Below, in pieces: positions 45,544 to 53,656 of a DNA stretch of 64,000 bases (position 1 is its first letter; the number at the start of each line of letters is the position of its first letter). The stretch comes from Bacteroidota bacterium (lineage in GTDB: Bacteria; Chlamydiota; Chlamydiia; Chlamydiales; FEN-1388): NCBI GenBank assembly GCA_013285825.1, contig JABDGV010000003.1:1-64000 (forward strand), read 5' to 3'. The position numbers and the translations under genes are program-made. The notes under the pieces were generated by a model that made no database searches, was not told the origin of the DNA, and saw only the letters and a list, made by a program, of their open reading frames with translations.

Positions 45544-46370
45544 TCGCATTTTTTGAGCCGCTTATAAACCCCATCTTTTTGCCTGTTCTCACAGCAGCTC
45601 TCTTCGCATCTGTTGTTGGAGGCGTTATGGGCAGCTTCGTCGTCATAAGGCGTATGAGCTCTCTTGCTGGAAGCATCTCACATGCCCTTTTGGGCGGCCT
45701 TGGCATCTGCCTTTGGGCAGAGAGAGTGATGGGATATTTTTGTCCTCCCATTATTGGCGCACTGCTCGCAGCACTTCTCGCCGCTTTTATCATTACCTAC
45801 CTAAAACATCACCATAAAGAGAGAGAAGATGCAGCGATCAGCGCTGTCTGGTCCATAGGCATGGCTATTGGCTTAGTCTTTATCTCGAAAACTCCTGGCT
45901 ACAACGTTGAACTTTTGAACTATCTGGTAGGAAATATTCTCTGGAGCTCTCCTGAAGATGTGGTTGGTTTGCTGATTTTGGCTACGCTTATCTGCCTCTT
46001 TATTGCTGCCCTCTTCCAACCGCTTGTTGCTCTCGCATTTGATGAAGAGCAGGCAAAGCTCCAAGGCATTCCAACAGAAAAGCTGGACTATGCGCTCACA
46101 GCGCTTGTTGCCGTTACCGTTGTTATTTTGATGTCGGTTGTTGGTGCAATCTTAGTCATTGCTATGCTGACTCTTCCTGCGATGACAGCAGCGCTCATAT
46201 CAAGACGCTTTAGCTCAATGATTCTTATATCCATTGGCTGCTCAATCGTTGCATTTTTGGTGGGATTTTTAAGTTCATATCATCTGGACTGGCCGCTTGG
46301 GGCGACGACATCTCTCAGCTCTGCCCTTCTTTATGGCATCGCTCTTACTCTCCATTCAAAGGCAGTGTAG
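45540..46370 (+). CDS. znuB: Metal ABC transporter, permease (ZnuB-like)
   Basis: This 276-residue ABC-3 family permease has about eight hydrophobic helices. The start is MIAFFEPLINPIFLPVLTAA at ATG 45540, overlapping the ATPase stop by four bases; the frame is open further upstream but that part lies inside the ATPase gene. Family features are MGSFVVIRRMSSLAGSISHA, where G-S-I-S-H-A is the conserved helix, and GAILVIAMLTLPAMTAALI near the end. Likely zinc, less likely manganese. Confidence 0.93.
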   Translation: MIAFFEPLINPIFLPVLTAALFASVVGGVMGSFVVIRRMSSLAGSISHALLGGLGICLWAERVMGYFCPPIIGALLAALLAAFIITYLKHHHKEREDAAISAVWSIGMAIGLVFISKTPGYNVELLNYLVGNILWSSPEDVVGLLILATLICLFIAALFQPLVALAFDEEQAKLQGIPTEKLDYALTALVAVTVVILMSVVGAILVIAMLTLPAMTAALISRRFSSMILISIGCSIVAFLVGFLSSYHLDWPLGATTSLSSALLYGIALTLHSKAV

Positions 46371-46385
46371 TTTCACTGCCTTGAA
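46355..46385. terminator. Hairpin overlapping the znuB stop codon
   Basis: TTCAAAGGCAGTG (46355-46367) pairs with CACTGCCTTGAA (46374-46385) around a short loop containing the TAG stop. It lies between convergent znuB and tRNA-Ser. There is no T-run, so it may be a weak terminator or a transcript end-protecting hairpin. Confidence 0.5.
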
Positions 46386-46404
46386 ATAGATTAATCTATA
46401 GATT

Positions 46405-46494
46405 CGGAAAGGGAGAGATTTGAACTCTCGGTACCCTTCATCAGGGTACACGTCCTTAGCAGGGACGCGCTATCGGCCACTCAGCCACCTTTCC
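46405..46494 (-). tRNA. tRNA-Ser (GCT)
   Basis: This class II tRNA of 90 bases has acceptor GGAAAGG/CCTTTCC-type pairing with discriminator G, anticodon loop CTGCTAA giving anticodon GCT, a long variable arm with TACCCTGATGAAGGGTA, and T arm AGAGTTCAAATCTCT. It lies on the opposite strand to its neighbours. Confidence 0.96.
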
Positions 46495-46627
46495 GTAAAA
46501 TAAGATGGGGTTAATCCTAACCTCTTATGATATTTGCTCTCAAGGCTGAAGTTGGAAATAAATCAGATTGCCAATCGATACCTGCCGGATTATACTGCCG
46601 ATACTTCAACCCATATAATAAAATAAG

Positions 46628-48103
46628 ATGAGTGCAAACATGAGTGGAATGTCTCCTTCTTCCATAAAAATTCCGCCCAGCTCCAAAGAATCTGAAATGA
46701 TGGTTTTGGGCTGCATGCTCACATCTGTCAATGGATTGAATATTGCTGCTGATGCCCTTGACGAAAGTGATTTTTACTACTCAGAACATCGCACCATCTT
46801 TGCAGCGTTAAAACAATCCTTCATCAAAGATAAGCCTGCCGATGTGCACCTCATGGCTGAAGAGCTCAAACGCCAGGATAAGCTCAATGCCATTGGCGGC
46901 ATTGCCTACCTCATGAGCTTAGCTCAATTTGCAGGAACTTCCGCCTATATTGAAGAGTACACAAACATCGTCAAGGACAAAGCGCTCCTTCGACGCATGA
47001 TTTCTGCCTCCCAAGTCGTTGAGAAAAAGGCACTTGATGAGCCTGCAGATGTCCATGAAGCATTAGATGATGCCCAAAAGCTCTTCTTTGAGATCGGAAA
47101 GAGTTCGCACTCGAAGACAGGCGTCCTAATCGGCGATATCTTATCGGGTGTTGAAGCGCACTCCAACTTGCCCTTTATAAAAGAGCTTGAAGCGCGCCAA
47201 GAGCGCTATATGCAGCGCGGAGATGGGGAAATTGGCATAACAGGCATTCCTTCCCACTTTATCGATTTAGACCGCATCATTAATGGCTTCAATAACTCAC
47301 ACCTAATTATTTTAGCGGCCCGTCCTGCAATGGGAAAGACTGCTCTTGCCATTAACATCGCTGAAAATATTTGCTTTAAAAACGGCATCCCTGTCGGCAT
47401 TTTTTCCCTTGAAATGACTGCTGAACAGCTTGTTCATCGAATTGTCTGCTCGCAGTCTGAAATTGAGTCTGAAAAAATTAAAACAGGCTCTCTCTCATCG
47501 AACGAGTTTCACCATGTTATTGAAGCGGTCAATACGATCCAAGACCACTCCATGCTCATCGACGACCAGCCAGGCCTTAAGATCAGCGATATTAGAGCTC
47601 GAGCTCGGCGCATGAAAGAGGCGCATGGCGTCGGCCTTATCATTATCGACTACCTCCAACTCATTACGGGATCGGGATCTGTTCGCAACCAAGAAAACCG
47701 CCAAAATGAAATTTCCGAAATTTCCAGAATGCTCAAAACTCTTGCGCGCGAACTCGACATCCCTGTCCTCTGCCTTTCCCAGCTTTCGCGTAAAGTAGAA
47801 GAGAGAACCGGCCACAGACCAATGATGAGTGACTTGAGAGAATCGGGGTCTATTGAACAGGACGCAGATATTGTGATGTTCTTACTGAGGCGGGATTATT
47901 ATGACTCCAACGATCGCCCAGGACAAGCTGAAGTGATTATTGCCAAGAATCGTCATGGAGGAGTTGGAAGCGTACATCTCACCTACCGAAAAGAGATTGC
48001 ACAGTTTGCAAACTTTTCTCCTGCAAGCTACCAGATACCTACACAACAGGAAGATGAGAGCGAAAAGTCATTCGCTCATTTTAAACCTAGAAACGGTGAT
48101 TGA
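46628..48103 (+). CDS. dnaB: Replicative DNA helicase DnaB
   Basis: DnaB is the hexameric 5'-3' helicase at the replication fork. The 491-residue length is near normal. The N-terminal domain has PPSSKESEMMVLGCML and GIAYLMSLAQF, the primase-interacting collar. The RecA-like domain has Walker A LAARPAMGKTALAINIAENI (Lys near residue 237), Walker B LIIIDYLQLITG, and the DnaB-specific CLSQLSRKVEER and SDLRESGSIEQDADIVMFLLR. An ATG four codons further on is an alternative start. No intein. Confidence 0.97.
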   Translation: MSANMSGMSPSSIKIPPSSKESEMMVLGCMLTSVNGLNIAADALDESDFYYSEHRTIFAALKQSFIKDKPADVHLMAEELKRQDKLNAIGGIAYLMSLAQFAGTSAYIEEYTNIVKDKALLRRMISASQVVEKKALDEPADVHEALDDAQKLFFEIGKSSHSKTGVLIGDILSGVEAHSNLPFIKELEARQERYMQRGDGEIGITGIPSHFIDLDRIINGFNNSHLIILAARPAMGKTALAINIAENICFKNGIPVGIFSLEMTAEQLVHRIVCSQSEIESEKIKTGSLSSNEFHHVIEAVNTIQDHSMLIDDQPGLKISDIRARARRMKEAHGVGLIIIDYLQLITGSGSVRNQENRQNEISEISRMLKTLARELDIPVLCLSQLSRKVEERTGHRPMMSDLRESGSIEQDADIVMFLLRRDYYDSNDRPGQAEVIIAKNRHGGVGSVHLTYRKEIAQFANFSPASYQIPTQQEDESEKSFAHFKPRNGD

Positions 48104-48122
48104 AATCAGCCGTTTCTAGGTT
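48084..48122. terminator. Hairpin at the dnaB 3' end
   Basis: Arms AACCTAGAAACGG (48084-48096) and CCGTTTCTAGGTT (48110-48122) are perfect reverse complements, and GATT/AATC extends the stem inward. The left arm is inside the last dnaB codons. It separates dnaB from a convergent gene and is followed by an AT-rich stretch. Confidence 0.75.
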
Positions 48123-48141
48123 AAAATAAATTAACTTAAAA

Positions 48142-49044
48142 CTATCGTCGGACTACATATCGAGGACCATGAACGAGATTTGCCGCTCGTGCAATTCCGC
48201 CCGTAATTAATCCCATGCAGAGGCCGCTAACAGCAACTTCAGGCAATTCCTTCAATTGAGAAAGTATATTTTGCCCAGCTGCTTCAAATCGATTTTCTCT
48301 TGCGTCAATTGCAGCCTTCACAGCACCAACTGAAAGTCCGCCAAGAAGCATAGCTCCGCCGATTAAAAATCCAATCGCTGAAGCAGGGTTCGGAACCATA
48401 ATTGATTGGCCGAAACTTGCTCCCATAAGTCCTGCGCCCATTCTGGACCAGTTCTCAGGTATTGTTAAGGAATGCACCAAGTTTACGATCATTTTAGCAA
48501 GCTTTACAGATGCCTTCAATGGGTGAACACAAGCGTAAAGAGCACTTTTGACAATGTTATAGAGCTGTCGAATAATGTCACGAACAACTCGAGCTGGAAG
48601 CTTTACCAGTAGGTCAGCTAATCTTTTATACCATTTTCCTTCTACATTGCTATCAAGCCACTCATTAAACTCTTTTAAAGGAGCAAATTTGGATTCGATC
48701 CAGCGGCCGAGCTGATCAAGTTTGTTTTGAATTGGAAGGTTTGGCATCTTTACATCAAGATACGCTTCCCAGCCATCTAAACGTCTGATCGCTCGCTCGT
48801 TCCACTTAAGACGACCACCTACAGCTTGATTATTCTGGTGGACTACTTGAGGGTTACCTACTTGCGGGTTGACTGGTTGATTTTGCTGGTTGACTGCTTG
48901 CTGATCGATTATCCGTTGAAGGTAGGGTGCATACGGAACGTTTGGCCGGTTTTGCGGATTTTGTCCACTAACATTCCCGTTATTCTGCACATTTATTGGT
49001 TGAACAGGCGGGCGATTATTACTACATCCAGTACAGCTACTCAT
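48142..49044 (-). CDS. Hypothetical protein, Asn/Gln/Pro-rich N-terminus and hydrophobic hairpin
   Basis: I do not recognise this 300-residue protein. Residues 1-75 are rich in Asn, Gln, Pro and Val (VNQQNQPVNPQVGNPQVVHQ), surely disordered, with two Cys near the start. The middle is a basic helical region. Residues about 210-255 hold two hydrophobic segments joined by a short turn (MGAGLMGASFGQSIMV, then SAIGFLIGGAMLLGGLSVGA), and another weak one lies near the C-terminus. A disordered N-terminus plus a paired hydrophobic hairpin is the general look of chlamydial inclusion-membrane (Inc) proteins, but this is only inference. AGGTT precedes the ATG. Confidence 0.7.
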   Translation of the reverse strand: MSSCTGCSNNRPPVQPINVQNNGNVSGQNPQNRPNVPYAPYLQRIIDQQAVNQQNQPVNPQVGNPQVVHQNNQAVGGRLKWNERAIRRLDGWEAYLDVKMPNLPIQNKLDQLGRWIESKFAPLKEFNEWLDSNVEGKWYKRLADLLVKLPARVVRDIIRQLYNIVKSALYACVHPLKASVKLAKMIVNLVHSLTIPENWSRMGAGLMGASFGQSIMVPNPASAIGFLIGGAMLLGGLSVGAVKAAIDARENRFEAAGQNILSQLKELPEVAVSGLCMGLITGGIARAANLVHGPRYVVRR

Positions 49045-49168
49045 ATATTTAACCTCGTTTATTTTTTAAAAAGCTAATTTATCATAATTATTGTAATTAA
49101 AACAATACTATATTGTATTAATTTTTGTAGTTATAAAAATAATATGGCGGGAAACTAGTGAGAAGAGA

Positions 49169-49189
49169 GCGAGCTCCAAAGGAGCTCGC
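49169..49189 (-). terminator. Hairpin terminator downstream of the secreted orphan
   Basis: A perfect 9-bp stem GCGAGCTCC/GGAGCTCGC with an AAA loop lies 15 bases after the stop at 49204 (minus direction) and is followed by TCTCTTCTC. The stem is GC-rich in a very AT-rich surround; the T-tract is broken, so strength is uncertain. Confidence 0.65.
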
Positions 49190-49203
49190 TTACGAATTTA
49201 GGA

Positions 49204-49731
49204 CTATTGATTTGCCGCTTGTAGAACAAGTTTGCCATGCGCATTCGCAGAGCCGTAGCCACTTTCAACAAAAGTCTTTTTAAACAGCTTTTTTAGTTGC
49301 CAGTTACGAAGATTGTTATTCGAGGTTATTGCAGTTGCATCTGGAATGTAATACCAGCAGCCGTTATTGCATGCGCCGGTTGCGTTTTCCTGAGTAAAGG
49401 TGTGGTTTGAAGTACCTAAGATAGTTGCGTAAATCGCAGATATGACCTGCTCACATTGTTGGATCTCTGCAGGTAATGTGCTGTCTTGAGGCAGATTGTT
49501 GAAGGAGCTTCCTCTTTTCTTTGGGCTAACTCGGCACTCGCCATACGCACTGCCTTCGCCTCTCTGAAGAATCACTCTGCAATTATCTGTAACAAACAGT
49601 ACTCGATTCCATCTCTGTTTATTTGCACATTTTTGTTTGTTTGCACAAGCTTGTTTGTTTCCACCTGCAAACATGGCGTTTGAGTTTAAAAATAGACCAA
49701 TAGCACAAAGTATAATAATTGCTTTCTTCAT
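49204..49731 (-). CDS. Secreted cysteine-containing protein of unknown function
   Basis: This 175-residue protein has a signal peptide (KKAIIILCAIGLFLNSNAMFAG), then a short repeat with Cys (NKQACANKQKCANKQR), and a globular part with paired cysteines (DNCRVILQRGEGSAYGECRV; ACNNGCWYYIP). The number of Cys after the signal (seven or eight) suggests disulfides outside the cytoplasm. I do not recognise a family. It stands alone, with 248 AT-rich bases upstream (49732-49979) in which I see nothing but A/T runs. Confidence 0.75.
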   Translation of the reverse strand: MKKAIIILCAIGLFLNSNAMFAGGNKQACANKQKCANKQRWNRVLFVTDNCRVILQRGEGSAYGECRVSPKKRGSSFNNLPQDSTLPAEIQQCEQVISAIYATILGTSNHTFTQENATGACNNGCWYYIPDATAITSNNNLRNWQLKKLFKKTFVESGYGSANAHGKLVLQAANQ

Positions 49732-49979
49732 AATTCAAAAAACTCCGTTTAAGTTTAAACTAAAAAGTTTAATAACCAACAAATTTTAAACACAATCAAT
49801 AAATAAAATCAATAGCGTGTATTAATAAGTAGACAATAAATTAATATGTATTTTAATTTAATTTTACAGCGACCAAATGCTCGCTGGTACTCTTTATTCC
49901 AACAAGGAGCGGAAATAGATGCGACAGTAACTTCAACTTTTTTACTTCAAGTAACCATTTAAACGTTGAGGTCACTCTT

Positions 49980-51515
49980 ATGTCGTATCCGCTTATTCAG
50001 GTTCAAAACCTTACCCACTCTTTTGGCACTACTACACTTTTTGAAAAGCTCTCCTTTTCGCTTCATGCCAGAGAGAAAGTCGCTCTTATAGGACCCAATG
50101 GCTCAGGCAAAAGCACCTTTTTGAAGAGGCTTGTAGAAGGTTGCAAGGGCACTCTCTTCCAACATCTTCCACAAGAAAGCGTGTTCATGCACGCATCCCT
50201 ACAAGAAGAAATAGACGCACATCTCTTGTCTTATGAATCCCTGGAAAAGGCCTTGGAAAAGGCCTTAGGAGTAGCATACGAGCAAGAAACAATGCAAAGG
50301 CTCATCGAATCTATTAACTTCCTCGAACAGAGACTCTCTCGATTTGAAACGTTTTATAAAGAGCTGCTGGGATTTGAAATTGAATTGCAACTGCCCTTAT
50401 CTTCGCTCTCTTTGGGGCAAAAGAGAAGGCTGGCGCTCGCTTTTTGCCTTGTCCAAGAGACACCTCTTCTCATGTTAGACGAGCCGACCAACCACTTAGA
50501 TCAAAAAGCGCTTGAATGGCTAGAATCCTACCTGAAATCGTATTCTGGAGGCGCTCTCTTTACCTCTCATGATCGAATGTTCATCGACAAGGTCGCCACC
50601 CGTATTATTGAATTTGCCCCTGCCAAAGATCGCTTCATAGAATATGGAGCGGGATGGGACATGTATTGTCAGAAGAAAAAAGAGGATCTTGCAAAACGAG
50701 CAAAAGAGTTTGAGCGCACGCAAGGTCGCCTTTCAAGCCTTAAGCGAGAGTTAATACAGTCCCACCATAACTCCAAAAAGCCCTCAAAGCCAACCGATTC
50801 CTTTACTATGGCCTATGATCGGCATGGAGAGCTTTTTCAAAAGGGTAAAACAACCAAAATCAAAAAGCTAAAAGAGGAGATTGAAGAACTCGAAAGCACA
50901 CCTCTAGAAAACCCTATTCCCAAAGATCGCCTTCCTTTTAGATTCCGGCCAATATCGTTGGAGGAAGAGGTTGTGTTAACTCTTCACGATGTGCATACCC
51001 GAACTAAAGCCCTCAGCCTTACCTGTAAACGGAACGATCGGCTCGTTTTGTTAGGAGAAAATGGGTCGGGCAAATCAACTTTTCTGCAAAAGCTCTTTAC
51101 AAACCAAAAAGGGGAACAAATTAACTGGAGCTCAAGCGCACGCCTTGGATATCTGCCTCAAAACTCATCTCTCGATAATGAAAATAATACCCCTGTTGAA
51201 TGGCTTCAAGAGCAAGTTCAAATCCCTTTTGATATGAACAAGGAGCTTCATCGCGCAGGGATCTTGCCTCTAAGGGACACTCCCTGCCGTATTTTGAGCC
51301 AAGGTCAAAAACGAAGAGTGGAGATTTTAGCACTCGAGCTCTCCCAAGTTAACGTCTTACTGCTCGATGAGCCCACCAACCACCTCGACCTCGATATGGT
51401 CGAGCAGCTCGAAAAGGCTCTGTTCCACTTTGAGGGGCTCGTTATTGCCGCAAGCCATGATAGAAAGTTTATTGACCGTTTTGGGGTTGATAATTCGATA
51501 AATCTCAGCAACTAA
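49980..51515 (+). CDS. ABC-F family ATPase (ribosome-associated type)
   Basis: The protein has 511 residues with two ABC domains and no membrane segments, the ABC-F layout. Domain 1 has LIGPNGSGKSTFLKR, SLGQKRRLALAF and LLMLDEPTNHLDQKALEWLE. Domain 2 has LGENGSGKSTFLQKL, LSQGQKRRVEIL and LLLDEPTNHLDLDMVEQLE. The linker (about residues 225-310) is lysine-rich and helical. ABC-F proteins act on the ribosome E site, either in translation (EttA, Uup) or in protection from antibiotics; the sequence alone does not say which. The first signature reads SLGQK in place of SGGQ. Confidence 0.92.
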   Translation: MSYPLIQVQNLTHSFGTTTLFEKLSFSLHAREKVALIGPNGSGKSTFLKRLVEGCKGTLFQHLPQESVFMHASLQEEIDAHLLSYESLEKALEKALGVAYEQETMQRLIESINFLEQRLSRFETFYKELLGFEIELQLPLSSLSLGQKRRLALAFCLVQETPLLMLDEPTNHLDQKALEWLESYLKSYSGGALFTSHDRMFIDKVATRIIEFAPAKDRFIEYGAGWDMYCQKKKEDLAKRAKEFERTQGRLSSLKRELIQSHHNSKKPSKPTDSFTMAYDRHGELFQKGKTTKIKKLKEEIEELESTPLENPIPKDRLPFRFRPISLEEEVVLTLHDVHTRTKALSLTCKRNDRLVLLGENGSGKSTFLQKLFTNQKGEQINWSSSARLGYLPQNSSLDNENNTPVEWLQEQVQIPFDMNKELHRAGILPLRDTPCRILSQGQKRRVEILALELSQVNVLLLDEPTNHLDLDMVEQLEKALFHFEGLVIAASHDRKFIDRFGVDNSINLSN

Positions 51516-51528
51516 AAACTAAGTCGAT

Positions 51529-51927
51529 TCAAGGGTTACGATAATATTCTAACCGAGTTTCAAGATCCCCTGTGTGCAGCTCAAAAAGATGGTTATCGTA
51601 GTCGTAAAAATAAATGGAGCGGCCCTCAAGGCTATTACGTGGTCTTCCAGGCACGATTTCCAGGCCAAGACTCTTTAATTTGGCCATATACTCTGGAATT
51701 TCAGATTCCTCAATGCGAAATGCGATGTGGTTATACGATCTTGAAACTGGATCGCCTTCCATAAGGGCAAGCCAGAGGTTCCCAATAAGCAGAAATTTCT
51801 CTCTCGAATGGGAAAAGTTTTTCCCATCACTGGAATAGACCTCTTTTGCATCCAATAGGGATGTAAAGAGCTGCGCTGACTTCTCAATGTTTTTACAAAC
51901 GAACGTTATATGGCTGATAGAACTCAT
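51529..51927 (-). CDS. fosX: FosX-like fosfomycin-resistance epoxide hydrolase (VOC fold)
   Basis: FosX is a manganese enzyme of the vicinal-oxygen-chelate family that opens the epoxide of fosfomycin with water. The 132 residues fit the family in length and order: ISHITFVCKNIEKSA (first metal His), KNFSHSREKFLLIGNLWLAL with Glu about 43 in SREKF, where FosX has its catalytic Glu, then MEGDPVSRSYNHIAFRIEES (second His), and GRSIYFYDYDNHLFELHTG (metal Glu). The YDYDNHLFELH block and the Glu favour FosX over the thiol-using FosA/FosB. It converges on the ABC-F gene. Activity is inferred; it could instead be a related VOC enzyme. Confidence 0.82.
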   Translation of the reverse strand: MSSISHITFVCKNIEKSAQLFTSLLDAKEVYSSDGKNFSHSREKFLLIGNLWLALMEGDPVSRSYNHIAFRIEESEIPEYMAKLKSLGLEIVPGRPRNSLEGRSIYFYDYDNHLFELHTGDLETRLEYYRNP

Positions 51928-51939
51928 AACAAAAAAGAA

Positions 51940-52146
51940 TTAAGCACTCTTCGTTTTTTTTCTCTTAGCAGTAGATATGGGGACGCGAACATATTTGAAT
52001 TTAGGTTTGATATAAGTAATTTTACCGTTTTTCATCACGACTAGAGGAACACCAGTACGAATTGAGGTATCAATCGCAAGCTCAAGCCCCTTTCTATGGC
52101 CTTCTAAGAGAAGATCAAAAATGTCACTCTTACTCTTTTTTACCAT
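51940..52146 (-). CDS. Small basic protein, partner of the zeta-like gene
   Basis: From ATG 52146 (preceded by AAAGG) the product has 68 residues: a helical start (VKKSKSDIFDLLLEGHRKGLELAIDTSIRTG), a short strand-turn-strand PLVVMKNGKITYIKP, and a lysine-rich tail. The motif 'hydrophobic helix - G.P(L/I)VV(M/W)(K/R)NGKI..I.P' is what I would expect of the small protein that accompanies zeta-toxin-like ATPases. It overlaps the end of the zeta-like remnant by 17 bases. If the kinase part is dead, this is an orphaned antitoxin-like gene. Confidence 0.6.
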   Translation of the reverse strand: MVKKSKSDIFDLLLEGHRKGLELAIDTSIRTGVPLVVMKNGKITYIKPKFKYVRVPISTAKRKKTKSA

Positions 52147-52501
52147 ATGCACCTTTAAGTATTTTCTCCCAGACTACTTTATCCTCTATTTCCAACTCAC
52201 CTCTAAATTTTTTACTAGCAACAAGCTTTTGAGATTCCACACTGGAGTTGTCAAATATAATGGCTGTATCTGCAAGCGGTAAATAGCTTTTCAATACATT
52301 TCTCAATCCTGCCTCATATCGTCTTCTAATGACATCTTCAGGAACAGAATGGCCGCCCTGAGCTACTCTTTGGGCTACTCGATCAACAGCTAAATCTGCA
52401 TCCTCTAACCACAAATAAATCAAATTAATTTCACACTTTCTGTCCTTAGCTTCTTTAAGATATTTGATGTAATTCGTTCCTGAAGCTGTTGTAAGGTCTA
52501 G
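52130..52501 (-). pseudogene. Zeta-toxin-like ATPase, N-terminal half missing
   Basis: The open frame begins right after a stop (52502-52504) and reads TTASGTNYIKYLKEAKD, INLIYLWLEDADLAVDRV, RVAQGGHSVPEDVIRRRYEA, then YLPLADTAIIFDNS. These match the second half of the zeta-toxin/predicted-ABC-type-ATPase family: the region after E-T-T, the R-V-x-x-R-V-x-x-G-G-H motif and the D-N-S motif. The first half, with the P-loop, is absent. The only start codons are internal TTGs, so the gene is almost certainly a remnant. It meets a truncated gene on the other strand at about 52495. Confidence 0.75.
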
Positions 52502-53322
52502 TCATTGGCGCAGGGCATGGTTTATATGCTGCTGCAAGTGAACTCCCCTCCTCACTTCTCTATTCGCTTAATGGCTTAGGACAACTACTTTGGGCAGGGA
52601 TAACAGACCCTGTAGCTGTTCCTGAAAAGTTGATCGATGCAACAACTAAGCTCTTTGAATACTTGCGCAAAGAAGAACTCTCAACTCTTGCTCAGCATAT
52701 GGCACCGGAGCTCCACGACCTCGTAACTAACTGGGACAAGCTTGACCATAGAACACGTGGAGAGAAGGCAGGTTTTGTACTCGGGAAATATGGGGTAGAC
52801 ATTTTCTGTATGTATGGCAGCACTAAAGCCATACAAGCGTACAGCAAATTACGCCAATCAAATGCCCTCTGCAATCTAAAAACCCTCACAATATCAAATC
52901 AGCATCAATTGGAAATGGTGCACGCAACAGAACATGCTGCACAAAAAAGAGCCCTGACATGTGCCTTCAAAGAACTTGATATGAGCAAACAAGGCAAGCA
53001 TATTCCTGGACACAATAGCTATGAGACATTATCAGCTCAGGACAAAGCCAGAAAAAGCATTTGGACGCATCCCGATGTTGAACGGAAAGTAAAACAATTC
53101 GTAGGCAAAGGTCAGGCTATCGTTCAATCTTCTACTGAGAAAGGATTTATTGAATTTGGGGCGCCAGGATATAAAGAAAGAATAGATTTTGGAGAGATAA
53201 TAGGAATGTACATGGATATGGACACAAAAAAATTTAAACCAACTACTCAAGGTATAATTCACCATGCCAAGGACAGAGTACACGTAGTTCCTTGCAGACC
53301 AAAAGAGTTCAATATAAAATGA
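52495..53322 (+). pseudogene. Polymorphic-toxin C-terminal part, 5'-truncated; probable type 50-like toxin domain
   Basis: The frame is open from directly after a TAA (52492-52494) to 53322, about 275 residues, without an ATG before a weak internal TTG at 52630. The first half (AGHGLYAAASELPSSLLYSL, GKYGVDIFCMYGSTKAIQAY) looks like the connector region of large chlamydial polymorphic toxins. The end, TTQGIIHHAKDRVHVVPCRP preceded by an acidic EIIGMYMD stretch, resembles the IHYSK-x-G-x-HIVP signature of toxin domain type 50. The N-terminal delivery part is missing, so the gene is likely a leftover. It overlaps the next gene by ATGA, the usual coupling of toxin and immunity genes. Confidence 0.6.
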
Positions 53323-53645
53323 AAGAAAACAGTAAAGAGATTGAACGAAGACGCAGCATCTTAGCCTATTTACACCACTGCTTAATTGGAGAAGTTCCCA
53401 AAAAACTCCGGCTTGTCAGTGTCGATTGGACCCAGGATACAGCTTGCCTCCATTTTTATTTTGACGGCGAAATTGAAGAGCGAGACCACGAAACAGTGGA
53501 CCTCGTTCACACGTACTTTGTCGCCAATTTTACCGAAGATAATATGCGCTCCTGTGGACTTGATATTGTACGAATAGATGAGCCCCTTCCAATTCCCTAT
53601 GAGGGCGAATGCGTCTTTGCCCGTAAAGAAAAATATGATAATTAG
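53319..53645 (+). CDS. Probable immunity protein of the polymorphic toxin
   Basis: This 108-residue soluble acidic protein starts at ATG 53319, which overlaps the toxin stop by four bases. It reads RRRSILAYLHHCLIGEVPKK, LRLVSVDWTQ, CLHFYFDGEIEERDHETVDL and ends VRIDEPLPIPYEGECVFARK. The pattern is a small alpha/beta protein with the 'LIGEV...LR.V......I.L.FYFDG' and 'IR.D.P......VYARKE' blocks that I associate with immunity proteins lying after toxin domains. I cannot name the family with certainty. Its reading frame is intact although the toxin gene is truncated. Confidence 0.65.
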   Translation: MKENSKEIERRRSILAYLHHCLIGEVPKKLRLVSVDWTQDTACLHFYFDGEIEERDHETVDLVHTYFVANFTEDNMRSCGLDIVRIDEPLPIPYEGECVFARKEKYDN

Positions 53646-53656
53646 GATGTTGCAAA

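Noticed and set aside
49980..51515. ABC-F protein as a proven antibiotic-resistance factor
   Set aside because: Linker and motifs do not single out a resistance subgroup; housekeeping ABC-F proteins look the same at this level.
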